DNA from: Puccinellia tenuiflora
Taxonomy: Eukaryota > Streptophyta > Magnoliopsida > Poales > Poaceae
Reading direction: 5' to 3'
Length of the DNA: 64,000 bases
NCBI GenBank assembly: GCA_012064385.1
Contig: QRDG01000525.1
Coordinates: 892,716-956,715 of the forward strand
Shown here: positions 11,954 through 24,900 of the stretch, in pieces
Layout: every line of letters starts with the position of its first letter
How positions within the stretch are numbered: position 1 is the first letter of the stretch
The notes under the pieces: generated by a model
Seen by the model: only the letters and a program-made list of their open reading frames with translations
Told to the model about the DNA's origin: nothing
Database searches by the model: none
Made by a program: the position numbers and the translations under genes

Positions 11954-12811
11954 ATGGCGTTACACTTCACCGAGTTTCTGCAAGTAAAGGAGAAGGGCAA
12001 CCTCATATTCGAGAAGGACTTGTACAAGTTGAGCGACATTTTGGGTCGCCCAGCTCCTGAGTTCCGTGGAGCGCAGGTCGACGCTCACGATAAGGGCAAC
12101 CTGAGTTGGCTCATCGAGTCATCTGTCCGGGGGAACATCAAGTCCTCCCATTCCAGGACGCTGTCTTTCACCACGATGGATGACAGCTGGGACGACAAAC
12201 TGTGTCGTGCCATGCAGAGGCTGCTGGTCCGACTTTGTGAGGAGCACAAGGAGGAGTTAGCGAACTCACCTTTCAGGTTCTACGGGAGGCGTGATACCTA
12301 GGGACGTCCTACTTCCACCATTCGCCACCCTACTTTTGGAGAGCACCTCGTGGACATGGAGGTCCTACTTTACCGTACCCAGGAGGACCTACGCAGCATG
12401 AGGTACCGGTCTCACTTTGAGCGCATCACGCTCGAGGCGAGCCGTGACCGTGTTGCACTCCTGCAGCAGGACAAGTCCGACCTTCACCAGAGGAGGATCC
12501 GCCAGAAGAAGACCATCGCCAAGCTTCGCAAAAGAGTGGCGGAGCAGGACGAGATGATCAAGGACCTTGAGCGCCGAGCCGATGAGATGGAGGAGGAAGG
12601 TGAGGATCTCTGCAAGGAGAGCCACGCCTTCCTTAGTGACGATGAGGATTACTTGGAGGAGATGGACTACGAGGAGGACGACGAGGAGGAGACCCTCGAC
12701 GATGAGGAGGAGCCGACCGAGCCCCTTCTTGACGAGGACGAGGAGGACCCAGAGGAGCGTGCCTTCGAGTCCGACACTGACGACGTTGTGCCGAGTGTTC
12801 CACCACAGTAG
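11954..12811 (+). pseudogene. ORF0-like accessory ORF upstream of gag, one in-frame stop
   Basis: One reading frame of about 285 codons runs from ATG 11954 to the stop at 12811, broken only by TAG at 12299-12301. The first 115 residues (MALHFTEFLQVKEKGN...) have no recognisable fold. After the stop there is a coiled-coil-like charged region (SDLHQRRIRQKKTIAKLRKR, then VAEQDEMIKDLERRADEM) and a very acidic tail rich in Asp and Glu that ends SVPPQ. An additional ORF before gag has been described in rice RIRE3-type elements (orf0); its function is unknown. Position between primer-binding site and gag, and an uninterrupted frame apart from one stop, argue that it was once translated. No hallmark retroviral domain is present. 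Confidence 0.6.
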
Positions 12812-13126
12812 CTGGATCACTTAGTCGTTCTCGAGTTATCGTAGGGTTAGGACAACCCAGATGTAGTCGCTTTGAGTAGTGTAATGGTTCCTTTGAAACC
12901 ATATGCTTGTAACAACTATGTATGATGTGTGGAACTTATGCACGTGATGCTTTTGCTTGATAATGTTGTGTGCCATGAAAATTTCGAAATTTGCAAATTC
13001 ATCTAAAAAAACTTCTGTGTAGTAAAGACCCTTTTACCCCAACAACTCAAAACCCTACTCTCCCACCTTGTTAAAGTAAGGCACATCCCTAGTCTGTTTT
13101 GCCTCTTATACCCGTTCAATCTCAGG

Positions 13127-14283
13127 ATGGTGGACACCCGAGGAGGAAGCCACAGTCGCAATGACCCGCCACCACCACCACCTGAGCCTACCCCAGCCGA
13201 ACTCCTTAGGATCATTATGGAGGACCGTGAGGCCTCTCGCCAAGAGCGTCAAGCCCACCTTGCTGTTCTCCAGCAACTCGCCGCTAATGCTCAGAACAAC
13301 CACAATGGCAATGGCAATGGCAATGGTAACGAAGATGGACACTTGCGATCCACTTTGAGCGATTTCTAGAAGACCAACCCACCCACCTATTCCAAGGGAC
13401 TTTACCCCTTAGAAGCCGATGACTGGCTTCGCACCATCAACAACAATCTGGAAGTTGCCGCAGTAGGAGAAAATGAGAAGGTTCTGTATGCAACCCACTA
13501 TGTTGCTGGACCGGCACGAGCTTGGTGGGACACTACCAAGGCTCTCCAGCAAGCTGGTTATGTGATCAGCTGGGCGGAGTTCCAGGAGAAGTTCCGCAAG
13601 AAGCACATTCCTAGCGGACTTATTGAGAGGAAGAAGGATGCATTCCGCAAGCTGAGACAGGGAAGCAAATACGTGGTTGGCTATCTTGATGAGTTTACCG
13701 ATTTATCTCGGTATGCTCCTGATGATGTCGACTCCGAGAAGAGGAAGATTGAGTGCTTCATGAATGGACTGCATGATGAGCTTCAGTGCGCCTTGGTTAT
13801 CCATGACTTCATTGATTTGGAGTCACTTGTGGACAAGGCTATCCAGCTGGAGACCAAGCGCAAGTCTATGTTTGAAGGACGCAAGAGAAGGATGATTGCT
13901 TCAAAAGGTTCTAGCAGCCAGAAGCCCCGTACTTTCCACCAACACCCAAGCCTGCTTATCGTCCACCGCAAGCCCCACGCCCCACCTTTCCAAACCGCCC
14001 AAACAACACCAATCGTCCCAATGACAACAACCGTTCAGGAGGAAACCACACCAACTTCAATCCCAAGGCCAATGTTGTCTGCTTTGAATGCGGTACCAAA
14101 GGTCACTACTCTAGAGAATGCCCCAATCCCAAGAAGCCTGCACCGAACCCTGGTCAAGCTCGCAATGGAAATGGAAATGGAAATGGAAATGGCAAGAATG
14201 CCGCACCCCGTGGAAATGCTGCTGTTGTCAAGGGCCGTCTGCACCACATCAATGCTGAAGAAGCTGAGGAAGCGTCAGATGTT
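13127..14283 (+). pseudogene. Gag of the Tekay-type element, broken
   Basis: The frame starts MVDTRGGSHSRND at 13127. A stop TAG at 13367-13369 interrupts it, and the same frame continues through the retrotransposon gag core (ARAWWDTT, then WAEFQEKFRKKHIP near 13570, and YVVGYLDEFTDLSRYAP). Around 13925-13945 the frame shifts by one nucleotide. In the new frame a zinc knuckle CFECGTKGHYSREC (C-X2-C-X4-H-X4-C) lies at 14080-14121, followed by an Asn/Gly-rich stretch that continues into protease. Gag would package the element's RNA into cytoplasmic particles; this copy cannot make it intact. Confidence 0.8.
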
Positions 14284-17200
14284 GTGCTGGGTACGTTCCT
14301 TGTCAACTCAGTACCTGCAACTGTTCTGTTTAATTCTGGTGCCACCCATTCATTTGTTACCCAAGAATTTGTTGCTAAGGGAGGTTTAGTCGGGAGTCTT
14401 TTACCCAAACCCATGTTGATACAAACCCCAGGATTGTTAGACAAAACCAACCAGATGTGTTCCGAAACCCTCATAGAGATTGGAGGAGGAAAGTTTGCAG
14501 CCAACCTAATCATTTTAGGAACCCAAGGCATAGATGTGATCCTTGGTATGGATTGGTTAGCCAAGTATCACGGCCGTATTGATTGCGCCAGAAGAGCCGT
14601 TACTCTCACTTCAGACAATGGAGTTGAAGTGAAGTATGTATCTGAGACCAGCCACACCAGACCAGGATGCCATGAGGGCATAGCTCGACCCACCCTTGAT
14701 GAAATCCGTGTTGTTCACCTATTCCGAGATGTGTTCCCGGAAGAATTGCCTGGTATGCCACCAGACAGAGATATTGAGTTCGTGATTGAACTTATCCCAG
14801 GAACCTCTCCAATATCCCAGAGACCTTACCGGATGAATCCAGAAGAATTAGTGGAACTAAATAAGCAGTTGGCTGATATGCTCAGCAAAGGCCCTATTCG
14901 CCCAAGCGCTTCACCTTGGGGATCACCCATCATTTTTGTGGACAAAAGAGACAGTACCACACGACTGTGTGTGGATTATCGTAAGCTCAATGACGTGACC
15001 ATTAAAAACAAGTATCCTCTTCCCAAGATCGAGGATCTGTTCGATCAAATGAACGGAGCCCGAGTCTTTTCAAAGATCGATCTACGGACAGGATATCACC
15101 AGTTGAAAATCCGAGAATCAGACATTCCCAAGACTGCCTTCACCACCCGTTACGGATTATTTGAGTACACCGTAATGTCCTTTGTTTTGACCAATGCCCC
15201 AGCCTATTTCATGAACCTGATGAACAAGATCTTCATGGAGTACCTCGACAAGTTCGTGGTAGTCTTCATTGACGATATTCTTGTTTATTCCAAGACCGAA
15301 GAGGAACATGCTGTTCACCTACGCCTAGTTTTGGAGACTCTTCGAGAGCACCAACTTTATGCCAAGCTTAGCAAGTGTGAGTTTTGGCTTAAAGAGGTTG
15401 CATTCCTCGGACATGTCATATCTGCCGGAGGAGTTTCTGTTGACCCGGAGAAGATCAAAGCCATTCTTGACTGGAAGACCCCCACCAGTGTGACCGAGAT
15501 TCGCAGCTTTCTCGGACTAGCGGGTTATTACCGCAAGTTCGTTGAAGGATTTTCCAGTATAGCCAAAGCCATGACCCAATTATTGAGGAAGGATCAGAAA
15601 TTTGAATGGACCCAGAAGTGTGAAGATAGTTTCCAAGAGTTGAAGAAGAAATTAACCACAGCCCCAGTCCTAGTAATGCCGGACGTCACCAAGAGTTTCG
15701 ACGTGTATTGCGATGCATCACGCCTCGGACTTGGTTGCGTTCTGATGCAAGAAGGCAAAGTGGTGTCGTATCTGTCTCGACAGTTGCGACCGCGTGAAGA
15801 GAATTACCCAACCCATGGCCTGGAGTTAGCTGCTGTTGTTTTTGCTCTTAAAACATGGCGTCCCTATCTTATGGGACATCGCTGTGAGATCTATACGGAT
15901 CATAAGAGATTGAAGTATATTTTCACCCAGAAGGAGTTGAACCTGCGACAAAGGAGATGGATGGAACTGATCAAGTATTACGATGTTGGAATCCATAATC
16001 ACCCTGGAAAGGCCAATGCAGTTGCCGATGCCCTTAGTCGCAAGCCTTGTGCCCTGAATGCCTTGATTCAAGTCGAACAACCAACCTTGTTTAAGGAGTT
16101 CGAAGATTTTGGACTCGAGCTTGTTAGCCAAGGTTACCTCGCCAGTCTAGAGTTAGCCCCAACCCTGATGGATCAAATCAAAGAAGCCAAGAAAGGTCAT
16201 GAGAGCATCGAAGGGATTAAGAAGAAGATGTCTCTCGACAAAGCCCCTGGTTTTGCCGAAGACGCCGAAGGAGTATTGAGATTTAATGGTCGTATCTGTG
16301 TGCCCAACGATAGTGAACTAAAGGAGTTGATCCTGAAGGAAGCCCACGAGACCCCATACTCAATCCACCCTGGAGGAACCAAGATGTACCAAGACCTTCG
16401 TGAGAGACTTTGGTGGCATGGAATGAAACGAGAGATTGGTTCTTTCGTAGCCAAGTGTGATATCTGTCAGCGAGTCAAAGCTGAACATCAGCGACCCGCT
16501 GGATTGCTTCAACCTTTGAAAATTCCTGAATGGAAATGGGACGAGATTGGAATGGACTTCATCACTGGACTGCCTAGGTCCAACAGAGGCCATGATTCAA
16601 TCTGGGTCGTCGTTGATCGACTGACCAAGGTGGCCCATTTTATTCCGGTCAAGACCACTTATCGTGGAGATCAGTTAGCAGACCTGTATATGTCCAGAAT
16701 AGTAAGTCTACATGGGGTACCCAAGAAGATTGTGTCTGATAGAGGCACACAATTCACCTCGAGATTCTAGAAAGCACTTCACGAGGCCCTCGGAACCAAG
16801 TTAACCTTTAGCACAACCTATCACCCCCAGACTGACGGTCAAACCGAGAGAGTGAACCAAATTTTGGAGGACATGCTACGTGCGTGTGTTCTGTCTTATG
16901 GTTCCAAGTGGGAAGATTGCCTCCCATTTGCAGAGTTCTCCTACAACAATAGCTATCAGTCTAGTCTGCAAATGGCCCCGTTTGAAGCATTGTATGGCAA
17001 GAAGTGTCGTACGCCCCTGAATTGGTCCGACACCGGAGAAGGCAAATTATTTGGACCTGACACCCTCCGTGAAGCCGAAGAGCAAGTCCAACTTATTCGC
17101 GAGCGTCTCAAAACTGCCCAATCCCGTCAGAAGAGTTACGCTGATCCCAAGCGCCGTGACCTCACCTTCAACATCGGAGATTTTGTGTATCTCCGAGTGA

Positions 17201-17610
17201 CACCCCTTAAGGGAATGCAACGTTTCCATGTCAAAGGAAAGTTAGCACCCAGATATATTGGACCGTTCAAGATCGTTAGCCGTCGAGGAGAAGTATCCTA
17301 TCAACTAGAGTTACCCCCAGAGCTATCTGAATTTCATGATGTCTTCCACATCTCACTACTTCGGAAGTGTCTTGAAGTTCCTGACCAGCCTGACGTTTTC
17401 AAGCACATCGACCACCACTCCATCGACCTGAACAATGACCTGACCTATCGTGATAGACCTCTTAAGATTCTCGAAGAAGATGTTCGTCTTACCCGGAGAC
17501 GTGCGATCAAGTTCTACAAAGTCCAGTGGACAAATCATTCTGAGGAAGAAGCAACTTGGGAACGTGAAGATTACCTTAGACGCGAATTCCCAAACTTCCT
17601 TAGCCCCTAA
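14284..17610 (+). pseudogene. Pol (PR-RT-RH-INT-chromodomain) of the Tekay-type element, broken
   Basis: The protease motif reads LFNSGATHSF; the codon at 14332-14334 is AAT (Asn) where the family has catalytic Asp. Reverse transcriptase shows FIDDILVYSK at 15265 onward (D-D pair 15271-15276). RNase H (YCDASRLGLG near 15707, then YTDHKRLKY) and the linker HPGKANAVADALSRK follow. Integrase has a zinc-binding His/Cys region (CDICQRVKAEHQ near 16460) and the first two catalytic Asp residues (GMDFITG, SDRGTQF). Then TAG at 16768-16770 replaces a Trp codon expected in SRFWKALHE. The rest (DGQTERVNQ with the catalytic Glu, then a GPFKIVSR-type SH3-like part) continues in the same frame to 17610 and ends in a chromodomain (about 17455-17600, with WTNHSEEEATWERED). 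The chromodomain would bias insertion toward heterochromatin. Confidence 0.88.
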
Positions 17611-17641
17611 GCCTAGCAAATCTCAGGGCGAGATTTATTTT

Positions 17642-17670
17642 AAGGGGGGAAGGATTTGTAACATCCCAGA
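17642..17670 (+). repeat. Polypurine tract and 14-bp stub of the 3' LTR
   Basis: AAGGGGGGAAGGA (17642-17654) is a polypurine tract that primes plus-strand synthesis. TGTAACATCCCAGA (17657-17670) repeats the 5' LTR start exactly. At 17671 the sequence departs completely from the 5' LTR and a new TG-starting LTR begins. Confidence 0.8.
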
Positions 17671-18775
17671 TGTCGTGGGGTTGTCACGTTAAGTTCTTAC
17701 TCAGGGAAGATGAGTTCTGGGGCCATTGGTGATTGAAGTACGTGGAACGGTTAATCTCGCCAGGGAACAAGGATTTACCCAGGTTCGGCCCCTCTGATTA
17801 GAGGTAAAGACCTACTTCCTGCTTCTATGTTATTGCTCTTTACTAGATCTCGATTACAAGGACCCGGCTCCTACAACTCAGGAGCCGGCGACTTCTCTCT
17901 GGTGGCTAGGGTTTCTCTAACTTGATTGGGCTTAGCTCACTACGATCCAGGACCCCCCTTATAAAGGTGGCGGGTCCCTGGACTTACAATCTGTATCGGG
18001 TTCTACTCATATACGGAGTCCTACTCTAGGCTTTGTCCTTCCAAACTAGAACTCCGGGTTGTACTTGGACTCCTTCTTTGGACGAGCCCCCTTCTCCACA
18101 CGGGCCTTGGTCGGCTTGTCTCCAGCCCAGCCCATGTGACTCGTCTCGTGACTCGGCATTGGCCTTCTTGGTCTTGGCGGGTCTACTTTCCGGGTCCATG
18201 GGCCTACCTATAAAGTATCCCCCCATCAGTAGCCCCCGAATTTATCTTGGGTGCAGCTTGGCGGCTCCCTCTGACTTGTTGGTTCGACTCCCTGGGTCGA
18301 CTCCTTCCACTTGAGCCACAGGCTCCAAAGTCGCTTGCTGCTAGCTCCAAGATGAATTCCTGCATATAACATAAGACACATAAAAGATGAGTCCATCCTC
18401 ATTCCTTGTTCAAGTCATCACCCTTGCCCTTGCACATGCTGGCCGGGTTTGTTGTGACTCTTGCGAACAAGGACTAGATAACTTGACTTTCATTGCCACA
18501 GGACTCGCCATTCTGGGACAAGCCGGCTTTTTCCACTTCTGTGACTTTAACTCTTCTCTGCTATGTCCTTTCTGTCTGTTAACCACTGAACCATTACTAA
18601 TGAAACGTTATCCACAGTTTACTGTGGACCTGTACTGTAACTCTCTAGGGTTTCACCCTCTTTATAAATACCGAAGGGTTAGGTCTTAAACCTCACTTGC
18701 CCCCTTCAGCTCAAAATCTCTTCTTTCTCTTCGCGCCCATCTCTTCCCGCGCCCAGCACACACTGCCCGCACGCC
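17671..18775 (+). repeat. 5' LTR and leader of the second Gypsy element
   Basis: The start TGTCGTGGGG is clear from the nesting breakpoint. A TATA-like TTATAAAGG lies near 17960 and a second one, CTATAAAGTATCC, near 18208. I cannot place the LTR end or the primer-binding site, because the 3' LTR needed for comparison is missing. Confidence 0.5.
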
Positions 18776-21700
18776 ATGGCTCCCAAGCGCGCAAAGACCG
18801 CACCCAAGGCCAAGGCATCCTCGTCGAGCAGGACGGTGGACATCGCCGCCGCGGCCGCCGCCGCCGCAAAATCCTACTCCAAGCGATCGATTTCCGCCGA
18901 TTGGGGTGGATCTACGGTCACGGCGGAACAATTGAAGACTCACAGGCTCTCAGGTCTGATTCCTTCCAGCGCTCAAGCTCGGGCCCCAGGGGATGAAATC
19001 GTTCCCTCTCCCGCTAAGGGTGAGGTGGTTGTTTTCGTGGAGCATCTCTTCCGCGGATTTTCTCCCCCCGGTGATCTTTTCTTCCGTCAACTCCTCGATC
19101 TCTATCATCTGCGGATTCACGATCTAGCTCCTAATTCCATTCTCACTCTTTCCAATTTCGTGACTTTGTGTGAGGATTACCTCCAAATTAAGCCAGATCT
19201 CAACCTTTGGCTCGAACTCTTCTACTGCAACCCCCAGCCCGTGACTTCTGGGGGCCCTCTCCTCCAATGTGGCGCCGTTGCCCTTCAGCGGCGCCTCCAC
19301 TCTGTATTCCCAAAACCTGTCTTTCCTAACCGCATCAAGGACTGGCAGAAATCCTTCTTCTACTGCAAGGACACCTCCCCTACAGGTGAACCAAAGCTCC
19401 CTTTATTCTCTGAGGATCGCCTCCGGGCGACTCCTCTTATGAAAGCTAGATGCTCTGAGGCCGCCCGGCCAAGAGTCGAGTCTCTGATCACTCGAATTCG
19501 GGCCCTCTTATCTCATAACTTGGAAAATATGGATCTGGTCCGCTGCTGGACGACTTGGAGAATCCAGCCTCTGAGTCCTAGGACTCGGCTGATCTGTTCA
19601 TATACTAGATGTGCTGGTGATGACCTCCGAGTTACGGAGCAATTATCTGATGGACCCGAACTTGGTCGGCTTATCAAAAAGCTGACTGGGAAACCGGTGA
19701 AGGACCAAGCCCATTTTGGGCTCCAGCCATTTTGCTCCACCAACCCAGCTCCTGATGTAAGTATCATTCTCTACTTTATTTCTACCTTGATCTTACTTGT
19801 ACTGCTTACTGACTCACTTTTGTTGACTCTGTTACAGCTCACCGACTCCTTCTGGAAGCCGGCCTCTGGAGCTGGTACTAAAAACAAAGCTGAAGCTGAG
19901 GTTGAGGCTGAAGAAGAGGTTGAGGAGGAGACTCCTGCCACAGATCAAACTACTGTGGCAGAAGACACTGACAATGATGACGAGGAGTCCTCCCAGGAGG
20001 CCGCCACTGAAGATGATGCTGCTGATGAGGAGTCCTCACCAGAGGCTCCAACTGAAAACGTTGTTGAAGAGGAGTCTTCTCGAGAGGCTCCCATTGTGGA
20101 GGAGATTGACGACGACGAGTCCTCTCCAGAGGCTCCCGTCACTAAACAAGTTGACTCCACTTCTGCTGCTGCTCAGCCATCACCATCTGCGGAGTCCTCA
20201 GCTAGGAGTCACTCCTCTTCTTCCCCAGCCTCAGACAATAATGGATCTCGAGAGGCTGTTCCCAAGGTACCACTCTCATGAGTCCTTGGGTCCTCTCGCT
20301 CTCCTACTAAGCCTGAAGGACACATGCAGAGTGTTATCGCCGCCAGGAAGAGGAAACTGCGCTCCGATGGGCCTGCAGATGCTCCCGAGCCTCTGCCTGT
20401 CTCGCACCAGCGGAAATCAGCTTCTCCTCCCCACAAGGATGACTCCTACCACTCCGGCATGTCGATGCCTTCTTCAGACTCTCAGGCCTCCTTGGACCTG
20501 GAGACCAATGTTGGGTAAGATTCCTTTGTTTCTATACTTGCATTCAAATGACTTCTGCTTTTTCCCTTTTCACTAATTCTGGTGCTGACTTCTATCTTTG
20601 TGTATTTCAGGGCTCGGCCTTGTGCTAAAGTGACCAAGCTCCCAGGCATGGTTGATGTTACCTCTGGGCGTGGACCTGTCCCCCCTTCAGCCTCTGAAAC
20701 GACTAGCACGAGGACAGGTCCCTCCATTGCTGCATCAGCTGGTGCAACTACAACTTCTACTATTCCCGAGTCCCCTTCACGGACTCGGGCGGCGACTTTA
20801 ACAATAGTCCAGCCCTCCTCTGGTGCTGCGACTCCTGATACTGCACCTCAAACTCACCCGACTCCTGTGAAGCCGACTCCTTCAGCCTCTCCAAACATCA
20901 AGATCAAGTCATCTACTGACTACAGCCGACTTCGGGTGGCAGATAACATGTCATTTTCTGAAGCCTATGCTGAAGCAGTCGACTTGAACGACCAATCTGC
21001 TAGGCTGAAGGATGATGAGCAAGCGGCTCTTAGATCTCTCCTCATGGTTCATGAAGTAAGTCCTTTGACTTCACCTTATATGCTTTGCTGGCATCATCCT
21101 ATCCCAGTAGCCCCAAGCACCTGTCTGTGGTGACTTGTGACTAGGATAGGTGCTTTGATTTGAAACTGGACTCAATTGCTATATAGAAAAAATTTGCACA
21201 CTGTAGCCCCCAAGCACTGAGTCCTTAGCTCTGCTAGGACTCGGGGCTGCTAATTTACTGTCTGTCGGGTCCTTAGACCAAAAACTTTTGCACGAGTAGC
21301 CCCCAAGCGCCGAGTTGGCAACCTGCGACTACTTGGAGCTACCAACATATGTAATTTACTGATATCTTACTTGAAGAAAAATTTCTGTTCTGCGAGTAGC
21401 CCCCAAGCGCCAAGTTGCTAACTTGTGGCGACTTGGAGCTTATGACTTGTCGATTAGGACTCCTGCCTGCTTGCTGTTTATGAAAAAATTGACTCCTGAG
21501 TAGCCCCCAAGCGCCAAGTTGTTAACTTGTGACGACTTGGAGCTCATGAGTTCTCAACTTGACTTGTGAAGCTTAATTGTGCTTTATGACTTGTGATTGC
21601 AGTGCATTGTCTCCAAGATGAAGAGAGACATGAAAGAGCTTGAGGACCAGGCAGCTGCCAGTGCCAGGTCTGCCATGGCCGAAAAAGAACACTCCCTTCA

Positions 21701-21962
21701 GCTTGAGAAGGATCTGAAAACCTTGGCTGCTCAACTGGAGCAGGTAAAGAAAGAGTCGGCTGATGCCAAAAAGATTGCTCAGAAGGCACACAATGACCTA
21801 AAGGCTGTTTTTGATACTTGCCGCAAAGGCATTGGTGCCATGTGCCAACACATATTTGGTAAGTTTATGACTTTTGCTTGCTTCCTTTTTGCGCCTTTCT
21901 GAATTGCTTTTAGACTGACAATCACTCTTTGATCTCTTTTCCGCAGGGGCCAGTGCCAACCC
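18776..21962 (+). CDS. Transposase_28-type ('putative gypsy type transposon') ORF with introns
   Basis: ATG 18776 opens MAPKRAKTAPKAKASSSS, a basic, Ala-rich N-terminus resembling a nuclear-targeting region. It is followed by a globular block with GEVVVFVEHLFRGFSPPGDL, FFRQLLDLYHLRIHDLAPNS and WLELFYCNPQPV. This is the pattern of the plant Transposase_28 family (Pfam 'putative gypsy type transposon'), of unknown function, carried by grass Gypsy elements. Splice signals divide it into exons: donor near 19756 with acceptor near 19837, donor near 20516 with acceptor near 20610, donor near 21055 with acceptor near 21600, donor at 21860 (G|GTAAGT) with acceptor at 21946. The middle exons encode Glu/Ser-rich acidic repeats and the 21600-21859 exon a coiled coil. 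After the last acceptor the frame soon runs out of register with the Tat pol that follows. Exon limits are my inference. Confidence 0.6.
21190..21545 (+). repeat. Direct repeats of about 101 bp in an intron of the Transposase_28-type ORF
   Basis: The phrase GTAGCCCCCAAGCGCC followed by 'aagttg' or 'gagttg', and then 'gacttggagct', starts near 21298, 21399 and 21500. A more diverged copy (GTAGCCCCCAAGCACTGAG) lies near 21201. Spacing is about 101 bp. The repeats fill the third intron. Confidence 0.65.
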
Positions 21963-24900
21963 ATGGGAACCATTACACTCGATGTTATATTCGGCACACC
22001 CGAAAACTTCCAGCGAGAGGCGATCGACTTCGAGGTAGTCGACTGGAAATCACAATATCACACCATACTGGGTCGCCCGGCCTTCGCCAGATTCATGGCA
22101 GTGCCCCACTACGCCTACCTCCTGCTCAAGATGCCGGGACCAAAGGGTGTCATCACGGTGAAAGGCGACTTCGACCGGTCTGATAGCTGCGACCGCGAGT
22201 TCAGCAGGATTTCTGATTTCTTCGGGATGGATGAGCACCTGGAGATGATGGCAGTCGACAACGACAAGACCCTGTTCCCACCACGGAAGAAATCATCCAA
22301 GGACGCGGCATTCAACCCAAGCGACGACACAAGGGCCCATCAGGTACACCCGACGGACGCCGACAAGACGGTCAGGGTGTCATCAAGCCTGACTAGCACA
22401 TAGGAAAGCGCGCTCGTCGAGTTCCTGCGCGAGAACTGGAAGATATTCGCCTGGCAACCTTCTGACATGCCAGGTATACCAAGGGAACTCGCCGAGCACT
22501 CCTTACGCGTCCGCAAAGATGCCAGACCAGTCAAGCAGACCATGAGGCGCTTCGCGGGTCCCAAGAGAGATGCCATCAGCAAGGAGATTGACCGGCTGCT
22601 TCACGCCGAATTTATTCGAGAGATAAAGGAGTCAGAGTGGGTAGCAAACCCGGTACTGGTGGAAAAGAAGAAGACGAAGAAACTCCGCATGTGCGTCGAC
22701 TTCACCGCCATCAACAAATGCTGCCCCAAGGATCATTTTCCGCTCCCGCGGATTGATCAGATCGTCGATTCGACTGCAGGCTGTGCACGCCTATCCTTCC
22801 TGGATGCCTACTCTGGGTACCAGCAGATCAGGATGAAAGTCGAAGATCAGGAGAAGACGGCGTTCATCACACCACACGGTGTATTCTGTTATCAGATGAT
22901 GCCCTTCGGGTTGAAGAACGCTGGAGCCACATACCAGCGCACGATGCAGGCCTGCTTGAAGGAGCTCATAGGGCAGATCGTCCAGGTCTACGTCGATGAC
23001 ATAGTCGTCACCACCCGCACAGAGGACAGCCTCATCGACGACCTCCGCAAGGTCTTCGACGCGCTCAACAAGTACCAGATCAAGTTAAACCCAGACAAGT
23101 GCGTCTTCGGCGTCCCAGCCGGAGAATTACTGGGGTATCTTGTTTCTGCGAGAGGAATCGAAGCCAACCCTGAGAAGGTGCAGAACATACTCGACATGCC
23201 TGCACCGACCAAGCTTCATGAAGTACAACGCCTAGCCGGCAGAGTCGCAGCGCTCAGTCGGTTTATTAGTAAGTTGGGAGAAAAGGCCCTGCCCTTCTAC
23301 CAATTGATGAAAAAGGCAGACAAGTTCGAGTGGACAGAGGAGGCGCAAGATGCATTCGACAAACTGAAACAGACCCTCACAACCCCTCCAGTGCTGGTGG
23401 CACCACATGAGAACGAGCCACTGTACCTGTATGTGGCAGCCACGAACAGAGTGGTTAGTACCGTACTCGTAGTCGAGCGGGAGGAAGAAGGAAAGAGCCA
23501 CCCTGTTCAGCGGCCTGTATATTACCTCAGCGAGGTGCTAACTGATTCCAAGCAGCGGTACCCGCACTATCAGAAGCTGGCATACGGAGTCTTCATGACG
23601 TCCAGGAAGGTGGTCCACTATTTCTCCGAGCACCCGATCACGGTGGTAAGCTCCTCTGCCCTATCCGACATCCTCACTAACCCAGCCGCGACAGGAAGAG
23701 TCGCCAAGTGGGTTGTCGAGTTAGGGCCATGGGGGCTGAAGTACGCACACCCGAAGGCAATCAAGGCCCAGGTCCTCCCAGAGTTCACCACAGAGTGGAT
23801 AGAAGCACAACTGCCCGACGAGCCCGACTTGTCCAATGCATGGACAATGTATTTCGATGGATCCAAAAAATTCAACTCAGCCGGAGCAGGAGTCGTGCTC
23901 ATTTCACCTAAAGGCGACAAGCTGAAGTACGTGCTGCAGATGAAGTTCTCAACTCCTTCCAACAATGAAGCAGAGTACGAAGCCCTGATCCACGGCATGC
24001 GGATGGCCCAGAACTGCGGCGCCACTCGCCTCATGATCTACGACGACTCCTACCTGGTTGTGCAGCAAACCATGAAGCAGTGCGATGCCATCGCTGACAA
24101 CATGATAGCCTACAGGGAGCTGTACAATCAACTGGAAGGCCTCTTCGACGGCTGCGAACTGCGGCACATCGGCCGCGAAAGCAACGAAGAAGCTGACGTC
24201 CTGGCCAACCTAGGTTCGGATCGAGCTCCGGTGCCACCCGGAGTCTTCCTCGAGTGCATCACACAGCGCTCGATCAAGGTCCGGCCCCCGCCAGGACCCT
24301 CTACATCGACAACAAGCACCGCCAACCCGCCAAGCACGGAGAAGGAGGTCATGGAGATAATGCTGGTCGAGCCCACGTGGACAAGCCCGTATCTGGCCTA
24401 CATGCTGCACCAGCGGTTGCCGGAGAATCCAATCGAAGCCAAGCGCATCGTATGCCGTTCCAAAGGCTTCACCATCATCAATGGCGAGCTCTACAAGAGA
24501 AGCATCTCAGGAGTCCTCCAAAGGTGCATCGATCCAGCCGACGGCCAAGCAATCTTACTCGACATCCACGCCGGCATATGCGGGCACCACGCAAGCAGTC
24601 GAGCACTGGTGGCCAAGGCCTTGCGAGCAGGGTTCTACTGGCCCACCGCAATGCAAGACGCAGAAGAACTGGTCAAAAAATGCGTTGGCTGTCAGGAGTT
24701 CGCCAACAAGCCGCATGCACCAGCGTCGGCACTGAAGACAATACCACTCGCGTGGCCCTTCGCGCAATGGGGACTCGACATGGTAGGTCCCTTCAGGAAA
24801 TCCTCCCCACGTGGGCACACTCACCTCCTGGTGGCAGTCGACAAGTTCACGAAGTGGATCGAGGCGGTCCCAATCACAAGCTCAACCGCAACCTCAGCGG

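Larger units (their letters stand above)
7408..17670 (+). mobile_element. Tekay-lineage (chromovirus) Gypsy LTR retrotransposon, 3' LTR interrupted
   Basis: The 5' LTR begins TGTAACATCCCAGA at 7408 and ends CCCCACA at 11648. A tRNA-Met primer-binding site follows. Internal order is ORF0-like, gag, protease, reverse transcriptase, RNase H, integrase and chromodomain, then a purine tract and the first 14 bp of the 3' LTR (17657-17670). The rest of the 3' LTR is absent from the window because a second element begins at 17671. The C-terminal chromodomain and large LTRs place it in the Tekay/Del lineage (RIRE3-like). The copy is dead: stops at 12299, 13367 and 16768, a frameshift near 13940 and a mutated protease aspartate. 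Confidence 0.85.
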
